64,000 bases of DNA from Metabacillus flavus (GTDB lineage Bacteria > Bacillota > Bacilli > Bacillales > Bacillaceae). The number at the start of each line of letters is the position of its first letter. The stretch's first letter is position 1. The notes beneath the pieces were generated by a model, which ran no database searches, had not been told where the DNA came from, and saw only the letters and a program-made list of their open reading frames with translations. This document shows, piece by piece, positions 18,818-27,027 of the stretch. Location of the stretch: assembly GCF_018283675.1 (NCBI RefSeq), contig NZ_JAGVRK010000001.1, positions 3,782,001-3,846,000 on the forward strand, read 5' to 3'. The position numbers and the translations under genes are program-made.

Positions 18818-19127
18818 CCCTTGCTCTGCTAATGGATTTGCAGATAATAAGCGGCGCGGGTTCCTGACCCGCGCTTCATTAGTGAACTAAAGCTCCGGCA
18901 CCCGTTTTTTTAACCCTTGCCGGGAAAGGCTTTAAAGAGTATTGCCTCTGTCCCCGGCTGCGGTGAAGCATGTGGGGACTGGCACCGTGCCTGACCCGCT
19001 GCCTATTAGTGAGATAAAGCTCCGGCACCCATTCTTCAATCTCTTGCTGGGCAAGGCTTCAAAGAGTATAGTCTCTGTCCCCGGCTGCGGTGAAGTAAGT
19101 GGGGACTGGCACCGTGTGACGGTTAAA
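18811..19127 (+). repeat. degenerate tandem copies of the inverted-end element
   Basis: Starts with GCACTGACCC and then holds two divergent copies of the same body (TAAAGCTCCGGCACCC, then TCTGTCCCCGGCTGCGGTGA). These are bounded by GGGGACTGGCACCGTG rather than GGGGTCAGTGC, so they look like hybrids between the 125-bp and the 122-bp subfamilies. An extra GCGCGGGT...ACCCGCGC hairpin is inserted near 18854-18877. Confidence 0.7.
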
Positions 19128-19155
19128 AGGTTTACAGAGTGCGAGCATGGTTTTT

Positions 19156-19280
19156 GCACTGACCCTCACTATGCTAAAGCACTAAACCTCCGCCCCCTCA
19201 CTCTTCGATCGTGGATCTGGCGCTGGCTAGCCCGTTTTTTGCTCTGGCCCCCACTGCGGTGATTCAATGGGGGTCAGTGC
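19156..19280 (+). repeat. 125-bp inverted-end element, copy 2a
   Basis: 125 bp with ends GCACTGACCCTC and GGGGGTCAGTGC. It shares TAAAGCACTAAACCTCCG with the other copies, but the middle (CTTCGATCGTGGATCTGGCG) differs from the 9.8-kb copies, so it is a variant body with the same ends. Confidence 0.8.
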
Positions 19281-19283
19281 AAT

Positions 19284-19408
19284 GCACTGACCCCCGCTCT
19301 GCTAAAGCACTAAACCTCCGTCCCCTCACCCTTCGATCGCCGATCTGGCGCTGGCTGACTGATTTTTTGCTCTGGCCCCCGCTGCGTTGATTCGATGGGG
19401 GTCAGTGC
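19284..19408 (+). repeat. 125-bp inverted-end element, copy 2b
   Basis: Second member of the dimer, again 125 bp and again beginning 128 bp after its partner. Its body closely follows copy 2a, including the CTTCGATCG segment. Confidence 0.8.
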
Positions 19409-19448
19409 AAAGGGCACCAGACCCTGTAAACCAGGCGGTGATTAACAG

Positions 19449-19483
19449 AAAAAACGAGGCCAATCCATTGGATCAGCCCCGTT
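19449..19483 (-). terminator. ywgA terminator
   Basis: Minus-strand long imperfect stem AAACGGGGCTGATCC/GGATTGGCCTCGTTTT with ATT loop and T run, immediately after the ywgA stop. Confidence 0.7.
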
Positions 19484-19487
19484 TACC

Positions 19488-19994
19488 TTAATGCTTTGTT
19501 TTCTCCTTCAGCGCTTCCACATACGTGTACGCCTCATCCACTTCTTCTTCTGTGTACTTCTGTTTGCTTTTAAGGGTAAACACCTTTTCCTTTACTTCTT
19601 CCCGCTCGAGACTGTCAAAATACAGGACGGTGGATACGAGTTCAAGGAACCGGGCGGATTGACCGTTCAAGTCGGTCATGCAGGCGTCGAGGGGCGGAAT
19701 ATCAAGGTCATGGTTAGCCAAAAATTCATTTCCGGATTCGGTCAGATTGTAGCGGTATTGATAATAGCCGCCTTTCTTTTCCCGAACTTCATCTACAAAT
19801 CCAAGGTTGCACAGTTCTTCAATCCTGAGGGTCAGTTCCTCAGAGTATGGTCCGTAAAAGTGAAAATCATATTTTTCATAAAATGGATAATCGATTTTCT
19901 TCGCAATGTAGATCATTTTTTGAAGTTTCTTCCGTCCAATGACTTCTCCGGCCGACGAAAACACCTTCAAGACTTTTGCGTGTTCGTTAAGCAA
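19488..19994 (-). CDS. ywgA: YwgA family protein
   Basis: 168-aa protein like B. subtilis YwgA (MLNEHAKVLKVFSSAGEVIGRKKLQKMIYIAKK). It looks like a helical, winged-helix-like protein (IEELCNLGFVDEVREKKGGYYQYRYNL) of unknown role. It follows ywfO by 32 bp, and the pair is conserved in Bacillus, so an operon is likely. No enzymatic motif is seen. Confidence 0.86.
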   Translation of the reverse strand: MLNEHAKVLKVFSSAGEVIGRKKLQKMIYIAKKIDYPFYEKYDFHFYGPYSEELTLRIEELCNLGFVDEVREKKGGYYQYRYNLTESGNEFLANHDLDIPPLDACMTDLNGQSARFLELVSTVLYFDSLEREEVKEKVFTLKSKQKYTEEEVDEAYTYVEALKEKTKH

Positions 19995-20026
19995 TTCCCC
20001 GTCATCTCCTAACTCCGTTTTTCTCT

Positions 20027-21334
20027 CTATCTATTCAGATTGAGCAGTTCCATAATCTTTTTCTTTGCCGTTCGCTTTGTTGATAAATCTTCTATGAGGT
20101 CACGCGGAAAATACAGCTTGTGGTCCGTTCTTCTTTTTCCGGAAATGGCGTCTACGATTTCCGACTGTCTGGACAATTCCCTGACTTCGCCGCTTGGCAT
20201 AAGCAGATGAATGGGAAGGCGTTCTTCCTCTTCTCCAGGACGGTAAAAATCGTACGGCAGATCGGATGAAGAATCCAGGACAAGGTAATATTCAGGGTCG
20301 ATTCCCGCTTTCTTAAACAGGGCTTTCAGCTCCATCAGCTTCATCATCTGTTCATTGGACGGGTTGAATTCAACATATTTAAATAGATTCCGGTTCAAAA
20401 ACCGGCGGCACAGGTCTGAGAGAATTTCATCTTCCTCCTCTTCCCAAGCCTGAAAATAAAAGAGAATGACAGATTCATCCAGTTTCAAATAATCCTTCAA
20501 GGTGACTTCGTCTTCAAATAATGAGTAGAAGTGAACAGGTTCCTGTTTAAAGGAATAATACTCTTTATGAAGCTGCTTCGCACGGTGAAGGATTTTCGTT
20601 AATATGACTTCCGCACTTCGTGTAACGGGATGGAAATAAACTTGCCAATACATTTGATATCGGCTCATGATGTAATCTTCTACAGCATGCATTCCGCTGT
20701 ATTTAATGACAACCTGATCCTCTCTCGGCCTCATGACGCGAAGAATCCGCTCCATATCGAAATGACCATAGCTCACTCCTGTATAGTAGGCATCACGCTG
20801 CAGGTAATCCATTCGGTCGGCATCAATCTGGCTTGAGATTAATGAAACCACCTGTTTATTGGAGTAGGTTTTAGCGATGACCTCTGCCACTTTTTTCGGG
20901 AAGTCTCTGCCTTCCGTTTTCAGTACCCGATTGACCTCGGTATCTTCTAGAATAATTCTGCGGGTAAAGTCTTCATGGTCCATATGGAAAACCTTTTCGA
21001 AGGAATGGGAAAATGGCCCGTGTCCCAGGTCATGCAGCAAAGCCGCACAAAGACTGACAAGGCGTTCTTCCTCGTTCCATTCTGGTCTTCCATTGAAGAC
21101 GTCATCAACGATCCTCCGGACAATTTCGTATACTCCCAGAGAATGATTCAGCCGGCTATGCTCGGCCCCGTGAAAAGTAAGATAGGTTGTGCCAAGCTGG
21201 CGGACTCTCCGCAGACGCTGAAATTCAGGCGTGCCGATCAGGTCCCAAATCAGCTTGTCCCGGACATGAATATAACGGTGAACCGGGTCTTTAAATACCT
21301 TTTCTTCGGACAATTTACCGTTGCGATTTGCCAT
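20027..21334 (-). CDS. ywfO: HD-domain phosphohydrolase YwfO
   Basis: 435-aa HD-superfamily protein of the dGTPase-like branch. The metal-binding residues are in YLTFHGAEHSRLNHSLG and in LLHDLGHGPFSHSFE, followed by SSQIDADRMDYLQRDAYYTG. The C-terminal 150 residues are the family's extra helical domain. It probably hydrolyses nucleotide phosphates. It is the promoter-proximal gene of the ywfO-ywgA pair. Confidence 0.92.
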   Translation of the reverse strand: MANRNGKLSEEKVFKDPVHRYIHVRDKLIWDLIGTPEFQRLRRVRQLGTTYLTFHGAEHSRLNHSLGVYEIVRRIVDDVFNGRPEWNEEERLVSLCAALLHDLGHGPFSHSFEKVFHMDHEDFTRRIILEDTEVNRVLKTEGRDFPKKVAEVIAKTYSNKQVVSLISSQIDADRMDYLQRDAYYTGVSYGHFDMERILRVMRPREDQVVIKYSGMHAVEDYIMSRYQMYWQVYFHPVTRSAEVILTKILHRAKQLHKEYYSFKQEPVHFYSLFEDEVTLKDYLKLDESVILFYFQAWEEEEDEILSDLCRRFLNRNLFKYVEFNPSNEQMMKLMELKALFKKAGIDPEYYLVLDSSSDLPYDFYRPGEEEERLPIHLLMPSGEVRELSRQSEIVDAISGKRRTDHKLYFPRDLIEDLSTKRTAKKKIMELLNLNR

Positions 21335-21477
21335 TCTTTTCCCTCTTCCGTTTTACTTGTATCCATTATAGCTGTTTTCAAGGTTTAGCTGAATGAAAAA
21401 ATTCTATATTTTGAAATCGAGGGCATAGTCATGTATTGCCCTATTTAGAGGTTGAATAATCGGAATAGCAAAAAGAA

Positions 21478-21512
21478 AAAAATCACCAAGGCAAAAAAAT
21501 GCCCGGCGATTT
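21478..21512 (-). terminator. terminator after the DUF1450 gene
   Basis: Minus-strand stem AAATCGCCGGGCA/TGCCTTGGTGATTT around a T-rich loop, followed by TTTTTTC. The stem is imperfect. Confidence 0.55.
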
Positions 21513-21735
21513 ATTTGTGCAGTTTTTTTTCAATTTTATCCAGCAGTTCATCCTCGCTCAAGGCTGAAATCGGACGGTTATTTACGAATGCAAACGATTT
21601 TTTTCTGCCCGGTCCGCAGTATGATTGGCAGCCGATATCAATTGCTGCATCGGGGTCCGCTTTTTTCAAGCGGGGGACAAGCGTTTTTATGTTGGTTGCC
21701 TGGCAATCGTCGCAAATACGAAATTCATTCGCCAT
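21511..21735 (-). CDS. DUF1450 (YuzB-like) small protein
   Basis: 74-aa protein [17 protein letters not shown] with a cysteine pair (ICDDC) and a second pair in [18 protein letters not shown], a pattern that recalls thioredoxin-like ferredoxins. The family (DUF1450, B. subtilis YuzB) has no settled function. The reading frame is open further upstream to 21807, but the start at 21735 is the first with a fitting upstream GGAAATGGGGAT ribosome region and matches the family N-terminus. Confidence 0.82.
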   Translation of the reverse strand: MANEFRICDDCQATNIKTLVPRLKKADPDAAIDIGCQSYCGPGRKKSFAFVNNRPISALSEDELLDKIEKKLHK

Positions 21736-21909
21736 GAATCCCCATTTCCTTTCTTTAATGAAAATTTCTATAGTAAGAGCTAGAGCCCTTATTGTCTTTT
21801 TAAACACTAAGGGCTATTTTACCCCGATTATTCCCCTCATGCAACCTCAGAAGGAATTCAATCATCTTCCGAAACTTTCAAAATTTTTCTATTATCCTTT
21901 CAAAAAAAT

Positions 21910-21939
21910 GTATAAAAGATTTTAAATCCGGACATTCTG
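21910..21939 (+). promoter_or_regulatory. candidate forespore (sigma-F/sigma-G) promoter of rsfA
   Basis: GTATA (21910-21914), 18 bp, CATTCTG (21933-21939) fits the sigma-G pattern GHATR-N18-CATNHTA, and the same segment partly fits sigma-F. B. subtilis rsfA is read by these sigma factors. Its start would lie about 35 bp upstream of the ATG. Confidence 0.5.
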
Positions 21940-21977
21940 TTAGCAGGAAAACATTACAGTTAATGGGAGTTGAGATC

Positions 21978-22748
21978 ATGAAACAGAGACAGGATGCCTG
22001 GTCTGAAGAAAATGACCTGCTGCTTGCCGAAACCGTTCTGCGTCATGTACGTGAAGGAAGTACGCAGCTGAATGCATTTGAAGAAGTTGGAGATAAATTA
22101 AACCGCACATCCGCCGCTTGCGGATTCCGCTGGAACGCAGTCGTTCGCCATCAATATGAGAAAGCGCTGCAGCTTGCGAAAAAACAGCGGAAACAAAAAA
22201 TGAGAGCACTTGGAAAAGGCCAGCCGGCTAAGAAAAAGCTGCTCTACGCACCGCCTGAGGCACCATCTGCAGCGGTTAAGCCCGTATATAAAGAGGAGTT
22301 CGCAGAGGAGCAAACCTATGAACCTGCTATTTCATCCTATACAGCACCTGTGCATGATGAAGAGCTGGACTACGAGGAATTGAATGGGGTTTCCTATACA
22401 ACCCTTAAACAGCCTGCTAGTTTACCTGTATCAGCAGGAGCAATTACGATGGATCAGGTCATTTCGTTTCTTGAGACATACGAAAGCCGGGCGAACCACA
22501 ATACCGCGCTTAAGCAGGAAAATATCCGCTTAAAGCGTGAGCTGGAAGAGCTTTCAAGACGGAATGAAGAACTGGAAATCAAAATTGCTAAAATGGAAGA
22601 GGATTCTGATACAATTCAGGAAGACTACGAAACACTAATGAAAATTATGAATCGCGCAAGAAAGCTGACCCTGTTTGAAGAGGAAGACCGTTCCGCTCCA
22701 AAGTTCAAGATGGACCGGAATGGAAACCTTGAAAAAGTAGCCGAATAA
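21978..22748 (+). CDS. rsfA: prespore-specific transcriptional regulator RsfA
   Basis: 256-aa protein with an N-terminal Myb/SANT-like DNA-binding domain ([24 protein letters not shown], then [23 protein letters not shown]), a variable middle, and a C-terminal coiled coil (about residues 180-230, rich in [25 protein letters not shown]). This is the layout of RsfA, which tunes sigma-F-dependent genes in the forespore. The ATG at 21978 is preferred over 21963, because GGGAGT lies between them. It stands next to lipL as in B. subtilis. Confidence 0.92.
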   Translation: MKQRQDAWSEENDLLLAETVLRHVREGSTQLNAFEEVGDKLNRTSAACGFRWNAVVRHQYEKALQLAKKQRKQKMRALGKGQPAKKKLLYAPPEAPSAAVKPVYKEEFAEEQTYEPAISSYTAPVHDEELDYEELNGVSYTTLKQPASLPVSAGAITMDQVISFLETYESRANHNTALKQENIRLKRELEELSRRNEELEIKIAKMEEDSDTIQEDYETLMKIMNRARKLTLFEEEDRSAPKFKMDRNGNLEKVAE

Positions 22749-22779
22749 CCCTTTGCCCCCTCCCCCTATTTAATATAGA

Positions 22780-22810
22780 AGACGCTCCCGTTTCGGGGGC
22801 GTCTCTTTTT
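22780..22810 (+). terminator. rsfA terminator
   Basis: Stem AGACGC/GCGTCT with a GC-rich inner part (TCCCG/CGGGG) and a TCTTTTT tail; it overlaps the convergent lipL stop by 2 bp. Confidence 0.8.
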
Positions 22811-23657
22811 AGGAAATCCCTATTTTCTTGTTTCTTTCTATCATCCGGGTTAAGTTTTTCTCGAAAATCAGCTGCTCCTCCATAGAAAGAGAGGAAGAAA
22901 AAATCCGTCCGCTTAGGTTTTTCAATGCTGTAAGGAGTTTGAGCATCACATCCTGAATGCTCATCTCCCGTCCGAAAAGCTCGCTTAAAGACGCCATTAC
23001 TTCCGGAACAATGACGGGGTATTCAAACTTTGTCGCCATTCCCTTCAGACTCTTATCGTAAAAATTCCGGATAACCTCCGCACGGTCCGATCCGCTGCCG
23101 GTGACGCAAAGATAAATTTGCACAGCAACTCCGTTTCGGAGACGCCTTTGTGATATTCCCGCGAACTTTTTGCCGCCTATGCTCAAATCATAGCTTCCGG
23201 GGCAATAGGAGCCCGTGATCTCTTTTGCTTCTATGGCAAATGCCTGCTCGGGGAACATCACCTTGATCAGCTCCCACATGGCGTCATATCCTCTGTTTAT
23301 ATCAATTCCTTTATCTGTTTCAGGGAAAATAAGAGAGATGTTCAGCACCCCTTCATCCAGTACAACAGCGAGGCCGCCTGAATTCCTGACGACTGTGCGG
23401 TAACCTTGAGAGGTTAAATACTTAATCCCTTCTTCAATAAAAGGCAGCCGGGAATCCTGTATCCCTAAAACAATGGTGTCGTGATGAACCCACGTCCTGG
23501 CCGTCGCAGGGGACGCCAGAGATCCAGCTGACGTGCAAAGAGTGTCATCATAAGCAAATGACTGCTTTGCGTCAAATTGGGGTCCAAGACTGGACTGATC
23601 CAGTATCCTCCATTCAGGCTGCATTAATAGGCTTAAAGACTTTTCTGTCATGGTCAT
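22809..23657 (-). CDS. lipL: octanoyl-[GcvH]:protein N-octanoyltransferase
   Basis: 282-aa member of the lipoate/biotin ligase fold. The active-site cysteine is Cys152 in [10 protein letters not shown], followed by the lysine of [12 protein letters not shown], and [13 protein letters not shown] lies in the substrate pocket. This cysteine form marks LipL, which moves octanoyl from GcvH to E2 subunits during lipoate assembly, rather than a lipoate ligase. In B. subtilis the gene (ywfL) also sits between rsfA and pta. Two ATGs six bases apart can serve as start; the outer one is given because AAAGGA lies 4 bp before it. Confidence 0.92.
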   Translation of the reverse strand: MTMTEKSLSLLMQPEWRILDQSSLGPQFDAKQSFAYDDTLCTSAGSLASPATARTWVHHDTIVLGIQDSRLPFIEEGIKYLTSQGYRTVVRNSGGLAVVLDEGVLNISLIFPETDKGIDINRGYDAMWELIKVMFPEQAFAIEAKEITGSYCPGSYDLSIGGKKFAGISQRRLRNGVAVQIYLCVTGSGSDRAEVIRNFYDKSLKGMATKFEYPVIVPEVMASLSELFGREMSIQDVMLKLLTALKNLSGRIFSSSLSMEEQLIFEKNLTRMIERNKKIGIS

Positions 23658-23792
23658 GTAATCCTTTCTATCCGATCGTTATGCAGTGTTTTTATTATAG
23701 CATGAACTATTCGGTGCAGAAAAAGGGAGTGGCACTTCCTCGGTTAGGGGAGAACTGCTGCAGCGGGGTTGACTCTTCTGTGGTTAGCGGAG

Positions 23793-23909
23793 CCATCTGC
23801 GGCAGCGTGGCGGGGCCATCTGCGGCAGCGGGGCGGGGCCATCTGCGGCAGCGGGGCGGGGCCATCTGCGGCAGCGGGGCGGGGCCATCTGCGGCAGCGG
23901 GGCGGGGCC
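23793..23909. repeat. 23-bp GC-rich tandem repeat x5
   Basis: Five nearly perfect copies of a 23-bp unit beginning CCATCTGCGGCAGCGGGG start at 23793, 23816, 23839, 23862 and 23885. The unit is far richer in G+C than the surrounding DNA and leads directly into the GGCCAGTCCC end of the 122-bp element. Confidence 0.9.
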
Positions 23910-24028
23910 AGTCCCCTGCAATTTTACCGTATTAAAGCTCCGGCACCATCTCTTCAAACCGTTGATACATAAGGGCTCGCACTGTGCAACCTCTGTCCCC
24001 CGCTGCGGTGAAGCATGCCGGGACTGGC
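23907..24028 (+). repeat. 122-bp inverted-end element, copy 3a
   Basis: Ends GCCAGTCCC and GGGACTGGC form the inverted ends. The body (TTAAAGCTCCGGCACC, CTCTGTCCCCCGCTGCGGTG) is the same as in the 125-bp elements, so this is a subfamily with exchanged ends. Confidence 0.8.
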
Positions 24029-24033
24029 ACCGT

Positions 24034-24155
24034 GCCAGTCCCCCGTAATTTTACCGCATTAAAGCTCTGGCACCACATCTTCAAACCGTTGATACAGAAG
24101 GGCTTGCGCTGTACGGCCTCTGTCCCCCGCTGCGGTGAAGGATGTCGGGACTGGC
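24034..24155 (+). repeat. 122-bp inverted-end element, copy 3b
   Basis: Second member of the dimer, starting 127 bp after copy 3a, with ends GCCAGTCCC and GGGACTGGC. The body is almost identical to 3a. Confidence 0.8.
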
Positions 24156-24180
24156 CCCTCCCTAAAAGGGAACCCCCTAA

Positions 24181-24228
24181 AAAAAAGAGCCGGCACCCAA
24201 AGGATTTCCCACCCTTTTAGTCCGGCTC
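24181..24228 (-). terminator. pta terminator
   Basis: Minus-strand stem GAGCCGG/CCGGCTC around a further internal stem, followed by TTTTTT. Confidence 0.75.
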
Positions 24229-24236
24229 ACTTATAA

Positions 24237-25211
24237 TTATTGTACCGTTTGTCCTGCTGTTATAAGAGAAAGCTTGTAGACGTCCTCTGCACTGCAGCCG
24301 CGGGATAGGTCATTTACCGGGATGTTCAGGCCTTGAAGGATCGGTCCGACTGCTTCGAAGTTTCCTAAACGCTGAGCGATTTTGTAGCCGATGTTTCCTG
24401 CTTCAAGGCTTGGGAATACAAATACATTCGCATCGCCTTTGATTACGGAATCCGGGGCTTTCTTTTCTGCTACAGATGGAACGAATGCCGCATCAAACTG
24501 GAATTCGCCGTCAAGTACCAGGTTTGGAGCCAATTCTTTTGCGATGTTTACTGCTTCTGAAACTTTTTCCGTTTCGGGAGATTTAGCTGATCCCTTAGTT
24601 GAAAAGCTCAGCATCGCAACGCGCGGTTCGATGTCAAACATGCTTGCTGTATTCGCACTTTCAACAGCAATTTCAGCCAAATCCTGAGCGTCTGGAGCAA
24701 TGTTAATGGCACAGTCAGCAAATACGTATTTTTCGTCTCCGCGGACCATGATGAATACGCCGGATGTTTTTTTCACGCCTTGCTTTGTTTTGATGATTTG
24801 AAGTGCCGGGCGAACGGTATCGGCTGTGGAGTGAGCTGCTCCGCTTACCAATCCTTGAGCTTGTCCAGTATACACAAGCATCGTGCCGAAGTAGTTCTCG
24901 TCTTTCAGAATTTCACGCGCCTGCTCTTCTGTCGCTTTTCCTTTACGGCGTTCAACAAATGCCTGAACCATGTCTTCAAAGCCTTCGAAGCTGTTCGGGT
25001 CTTTAATTTCAACACCATCAAGCTTTACATTCAGTTCAGCCGCTTTCTGCTCAACCTCCTGCTTGTTTCCAATCACGATTGGCTTTAATACGCCTTCTGC
25101 AGCCAGACGGGATGCTGCCTCAAGAATACGCTCGTCTGTTCCCTCAGGAAGAACGATTTTTATATCTTTACCGGTAACTTTTTCTTTTAACGTTGCAAAC
25201 AAATCTGACAA
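24237..25211 (-). CDS. pta: phosphate acetyltransferase
   Basis: 324-aa single-domain Pta that interconverts acetyl-CoA and acetyl phosphate in overflow metabolism. It has the family start MSDLFATLKEKVTGKDIKIV and the blocks GLVSGAAHSTADTVRP, RVAMLSFSTKGSAKSP and VFPSLEAGNIGYKIAQR. The length is that of Gram-positive Pta. Its promoter has a cre site centred about 55 bp upstream of the expected transcription start, the arrangement known for CcpA activation. It is divergent from hemQ, as in B. subtilis. Confidence 0.97.
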   Translation of the reverse strand: MSDLFATLKEKVTGKDIKIVLPEGTDERILEAASRLAAEGVLKPIVIGNKQEVEQKAAELNVKLDGVEIKDPNSFEGFEDMVQAFVERRKGKATEEQAREILKDENYFGTMLVYTGQAQGLVSGAAHSTADTVRPALQIIKTKQGVKKTSGVFIMVRGDEKYVFADCAINIAPDAQDLAEIAVESANTASMFDIEPRVAMLSFSTKGSAKSPETEKVSEAVNIAKELAPNLVLDGEFQFDAAFVPSVAEKKAPDSVIKGDANVFVFPSLEAGNIGYKIAQRLGNFEAVGPILQGLNIPVNDLSRGCSAEDVYKLSLITAGQTVQ

Positions 25212-25254
25212 ATGAATGCCCTCCTTATTTAGTGCCTCTAATGCTTCCTAGTTT

Positions 25255-25282
25255 AGGATACTTTACTCAGCAGGAAATTCAA
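25255..25282 (-). promoter_or_regulatory. sigma-A promoter of pta
   Basis: Minus-strand TTGAAT (25277-25282), 16-bp spacer, TATCCT (25255-25260), with transcription expected to begin near 25248, about 37 bp before the start codon. Confidence 0.6.
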
Positions 25283-25296
25283 GTCATCTCCCTTTA

Positions 25297-25310
25297 TGAC
25301 AGCGTTATCA
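25297..25310. promoter_or_regulatory. activating cre (CcpA) site of pta
   Basis: TGACAGCGTTATCA deviates from the box TGWAAGCGYTWNCA at one position only. Its centre is about 55 bp upstream of the deduced transcription start. In B. subtilis, pta and ackA are activated by CcpA from cre sites at this same distance. Confidence 0.65.
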
Positions 25311-25398
25311 GTGAATAATTCTTTATTTTCAAAACTGAATGACTTTTTATCCGTGCCCCTTTTCCATCTTTTATCATCCTTGTTTTCTACAAGTTTTA

Positions 25399-25426
25399 TT
25401 CACAGAGCTAAGAGTTAATTTATGAT
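25399..25426 (+). promoter_or_regulatory. possible sigma-A promoter of hemQ
   Basis: TTCACA (25399-25404), 16-bp spacer, TATGAT (25421-25426). The -35 is weak; the position, about 45 bp before the start codon, is suitable. Confidence 0.4.
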
Positions 25427-25469
25427 ATAGTTAGGTTAGAATACATAGTGAGAATAGGAGTGGATGGAC

Positions 25470-26228
25470 TTGAACGAAATGCCAAAAAACGAAGCTGCAC
25501 AAACGCTTGACGGCTGGTACAGTCTCCATGATTTCAGAACGCTTGATTGGGCAGCATGGAAAATGCTTACGGGCGATGAGCGCGAAAGGATTGTCCGCGA
25601 ATTTACAGGTCTTCTTGAAAAATGGGGCGCTGTTGAGAAAGCAGGAAAAGGCAGTCACGCCCTTTACAGCATTGTCGGACAAAAAGCAGATTTCATGATG
25701 ATGATTTTAAGACCGACTATGGAGGAATTAAACGAGATTGAAATGGAGTTTAACAAATCCCGTCTTGCTGAATTCACTCTTCCTGCTTTTTCTTATGTGT
25801 CCGTTGTCGAGCTAAGCAATTACCTTGCAGGCGAAGGCGATCCTTACGAAAACCCTCAAGTCCGGGCACGATTGTATCCGGAGCTTCCGAAAGCAAATCA
25901 CGTTTGCTTCTATCCAATGGATAAGCGCCGTCAGGGCAATGACAACTGGTACATGCTTCCGATGGACGAGCGTAAAAGCCTGATGAGAAGCCACGGCATG
26001 ATCGGCAGACAATATGCGGGTAAAGTAAAGCAAATCATCTCCGGCTCAGTCGGCTTCGATGATTATGAGTGGGGCGTTACGCTTTTTGCAGATGACGTTC
26101 TTCAATTCAAAAAATTAGTGTATGAAATGCGTTTTGACGAAGTCAGCGCGCGCTACGGTGAATTCGGTTCCTTCTATGTAGGGAATATTCTCTCCGCTGA
26201 AAAAGTACCATCATTTTTTCATATTTAA
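25470..26228 (+). CDS. hemQ: coproheme decarboxylase HemQ
   Basis: About 252-aa chlorite-dismutase-family enzyme that oxidatively decarboxylates coproheme to haem b in the Gram-positive pathway. Recognised from [21 protein letters not shown] near the start, [18 protein letters not shown], the haem-ligand region [17 protein letters not shown] and [16 protein letters not shown] start at 25470 ([10 protein letters not shown]) is preferred, because AGGAGTGG lies 8-9 bp upstream of it, while an in-frame ATG at 25464 is only 3 bp from it. It is syntenic with B. subtilis ywfI, divergent from pta. Confidence 0.94.
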   Translation: MNEMPKNEAAQTLDGWYSLHDFRTLDWAAWKMLTGDERERIVREFTGLLEKWGAVEKAGKGSHALYSIVGQKADFMMMILRPTMEELNEIEMEFNKSRLAEFTLPAFSYVSVVELSNYLAGEGDPYENPQVRARLYPELPKANHVCFYPMDKRRQGNDNWYMLPMDERKSLMRSHGMIGRQYAGKVKQIISGSVGFDDYEWGVTLFADDVLQFKKLVYEMRFDEVSARYGEFGSFYVGNILSAEKVPSFFHI

Positions 26229-26232
26229 TGAG

Positions 26233-26265
26233 AAAAGCTCTTTCCCACGGGAAAGAGCTTTTTTA
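26233..26265 (+). terminator. hemQ terminator
   Basis: Stem AAAGCTCTTTCCC/GGGAAAGAGCTTT with an AC loop and a TTTTTT tail. It may also serve the convergent gene that ends at 26263. Confidence 0.85.
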
Positions 26266-26880
26266 ACGTGCGGTAAACTGATTCCGGCTGTCATGATCCC
26301 AGTTTTCCCCGCGGTATCCAGTATGTCCCTCCTCATTAATGAAGCAGGGCAAAACCTCATGGACAATACCTGATACTGCATTTTGTGTAAAAAGGATCGT
26401 AAATCTCATTTTGGTTGCATCCGTCTGGGCAATTACCGAATTGTGAGGCGTCAGGCTGTTTGAGGGAAGCAGGCGATCGTTCATCGCCATTGTTCCGATT
26501 CCTAAGGGCCGGGGTTGGCTGACTCTTATCCAGTAATTTGTCATTTTTACGGCAGAGGCTGGCTCACAGGGGCGGTCAAACACCATTTCGATTTGATTCG
26601 CTGCAGTTTGTTTCGCTTCAAGCAGCTTAGGAACCGCTGATACGATATTTAAATCCTCAATTCGGTAGCTGACTCCTGTTTTAAGAAATTTGTCTCCCCT
26701 CAGCCGGTAGCTTCCATTGCCGCTGCTTCTCGCCCGAAAGCTCGTTCCATCATCTCCGGTAAGGGTTAAAACCGGTGCAGCCGAAACCAATCCCATGAAT
26801 TGAATTTCGCTTAGCGTAATCATATTTGCCCTGACCTGTCTGTAGGCCAGCGAATTCCCGCTTCTGTAAAATCCCATCAT
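26263..26880 (-). CDS. uncharacterised 205-aa protein divergent from cwlJ
   Basis: Not recognised. The 205-aa protein begins MMGFYRSGNSLAYRQVRANM, with no signal peptide or membrane helix. It is rich in beta-forming segments (APVLTLTGDDGTSFRARSSG, NQIEMVFDRPCEPASAVKM, MRFTILFTQNAVSGIVHEVL), which suggests an all-beta, perhaps Ig-like, fold. Three cysteines are few and scattered. A GGGGGCGG ribosome site precedes tandem ATGs. It lies head-to-head with the sporulation genes cwlJ-gerQ, so a spore role is possible, but no mother-cell promoter was convincingly seen on this strand. It replaces or interrupts the B. subtilis order here. Confidence 0.75.
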   Translation of the reverse strand: MMGFYRSGNSLAYRQVRANMITLSEIQFMGLVSAAPVLTLTGDDGTSFRARSSGNGSYRLRGDKFLKTGVSYRIEDLNIVSAVPKLLEAKQTAANQIEMVFDRPCEPASAVKMTNYWIRVSQPRPLGIGTMAMNDRLLPSNSLTPHNSVIAQTDATKMRFTILFTQNAVSGIVHEVLPCFINEEGHTGYRGENWDHDSRNQFTAR

Positions 26881-26947
26881 TTCAGCCGCCCCCTTTTAAT
26901 CCTAGCCTATGAGGCATTTATCGTTTTTTGCCTTCTTTAAAAAAAGA

Positions 26948-26974
26948 ATAATTCCGCTTCGTTTCTCATACTAT
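26948..26974 (+). promoter_or_regulatory. candidate sigma-E promoter of cwlJ-gerQ
   Basis: ATA (26948-26950), 16 bp, CATACTAT (26967-26974), which agrees with the mother-cell sigma-E pattern ATA-N16-18-CATANANT except at one -10 position. It lies about 55 bp before the cwlJ start. cwlJ and gerQ are sigma-E genes in B. subtilis. Confidence 0.55.
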
Positions 26975-27027
26975 GTGTGATGAGAATAGCGTTCAGTCTT
27001 TTTCAATCTCTTCTTAGGGGTGGAGGC

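Noticed and set aside
24391-25088. Plus-strand frames opposite pta
   Set aside because: Shadows of pta, which has a full set of conserved motifs.
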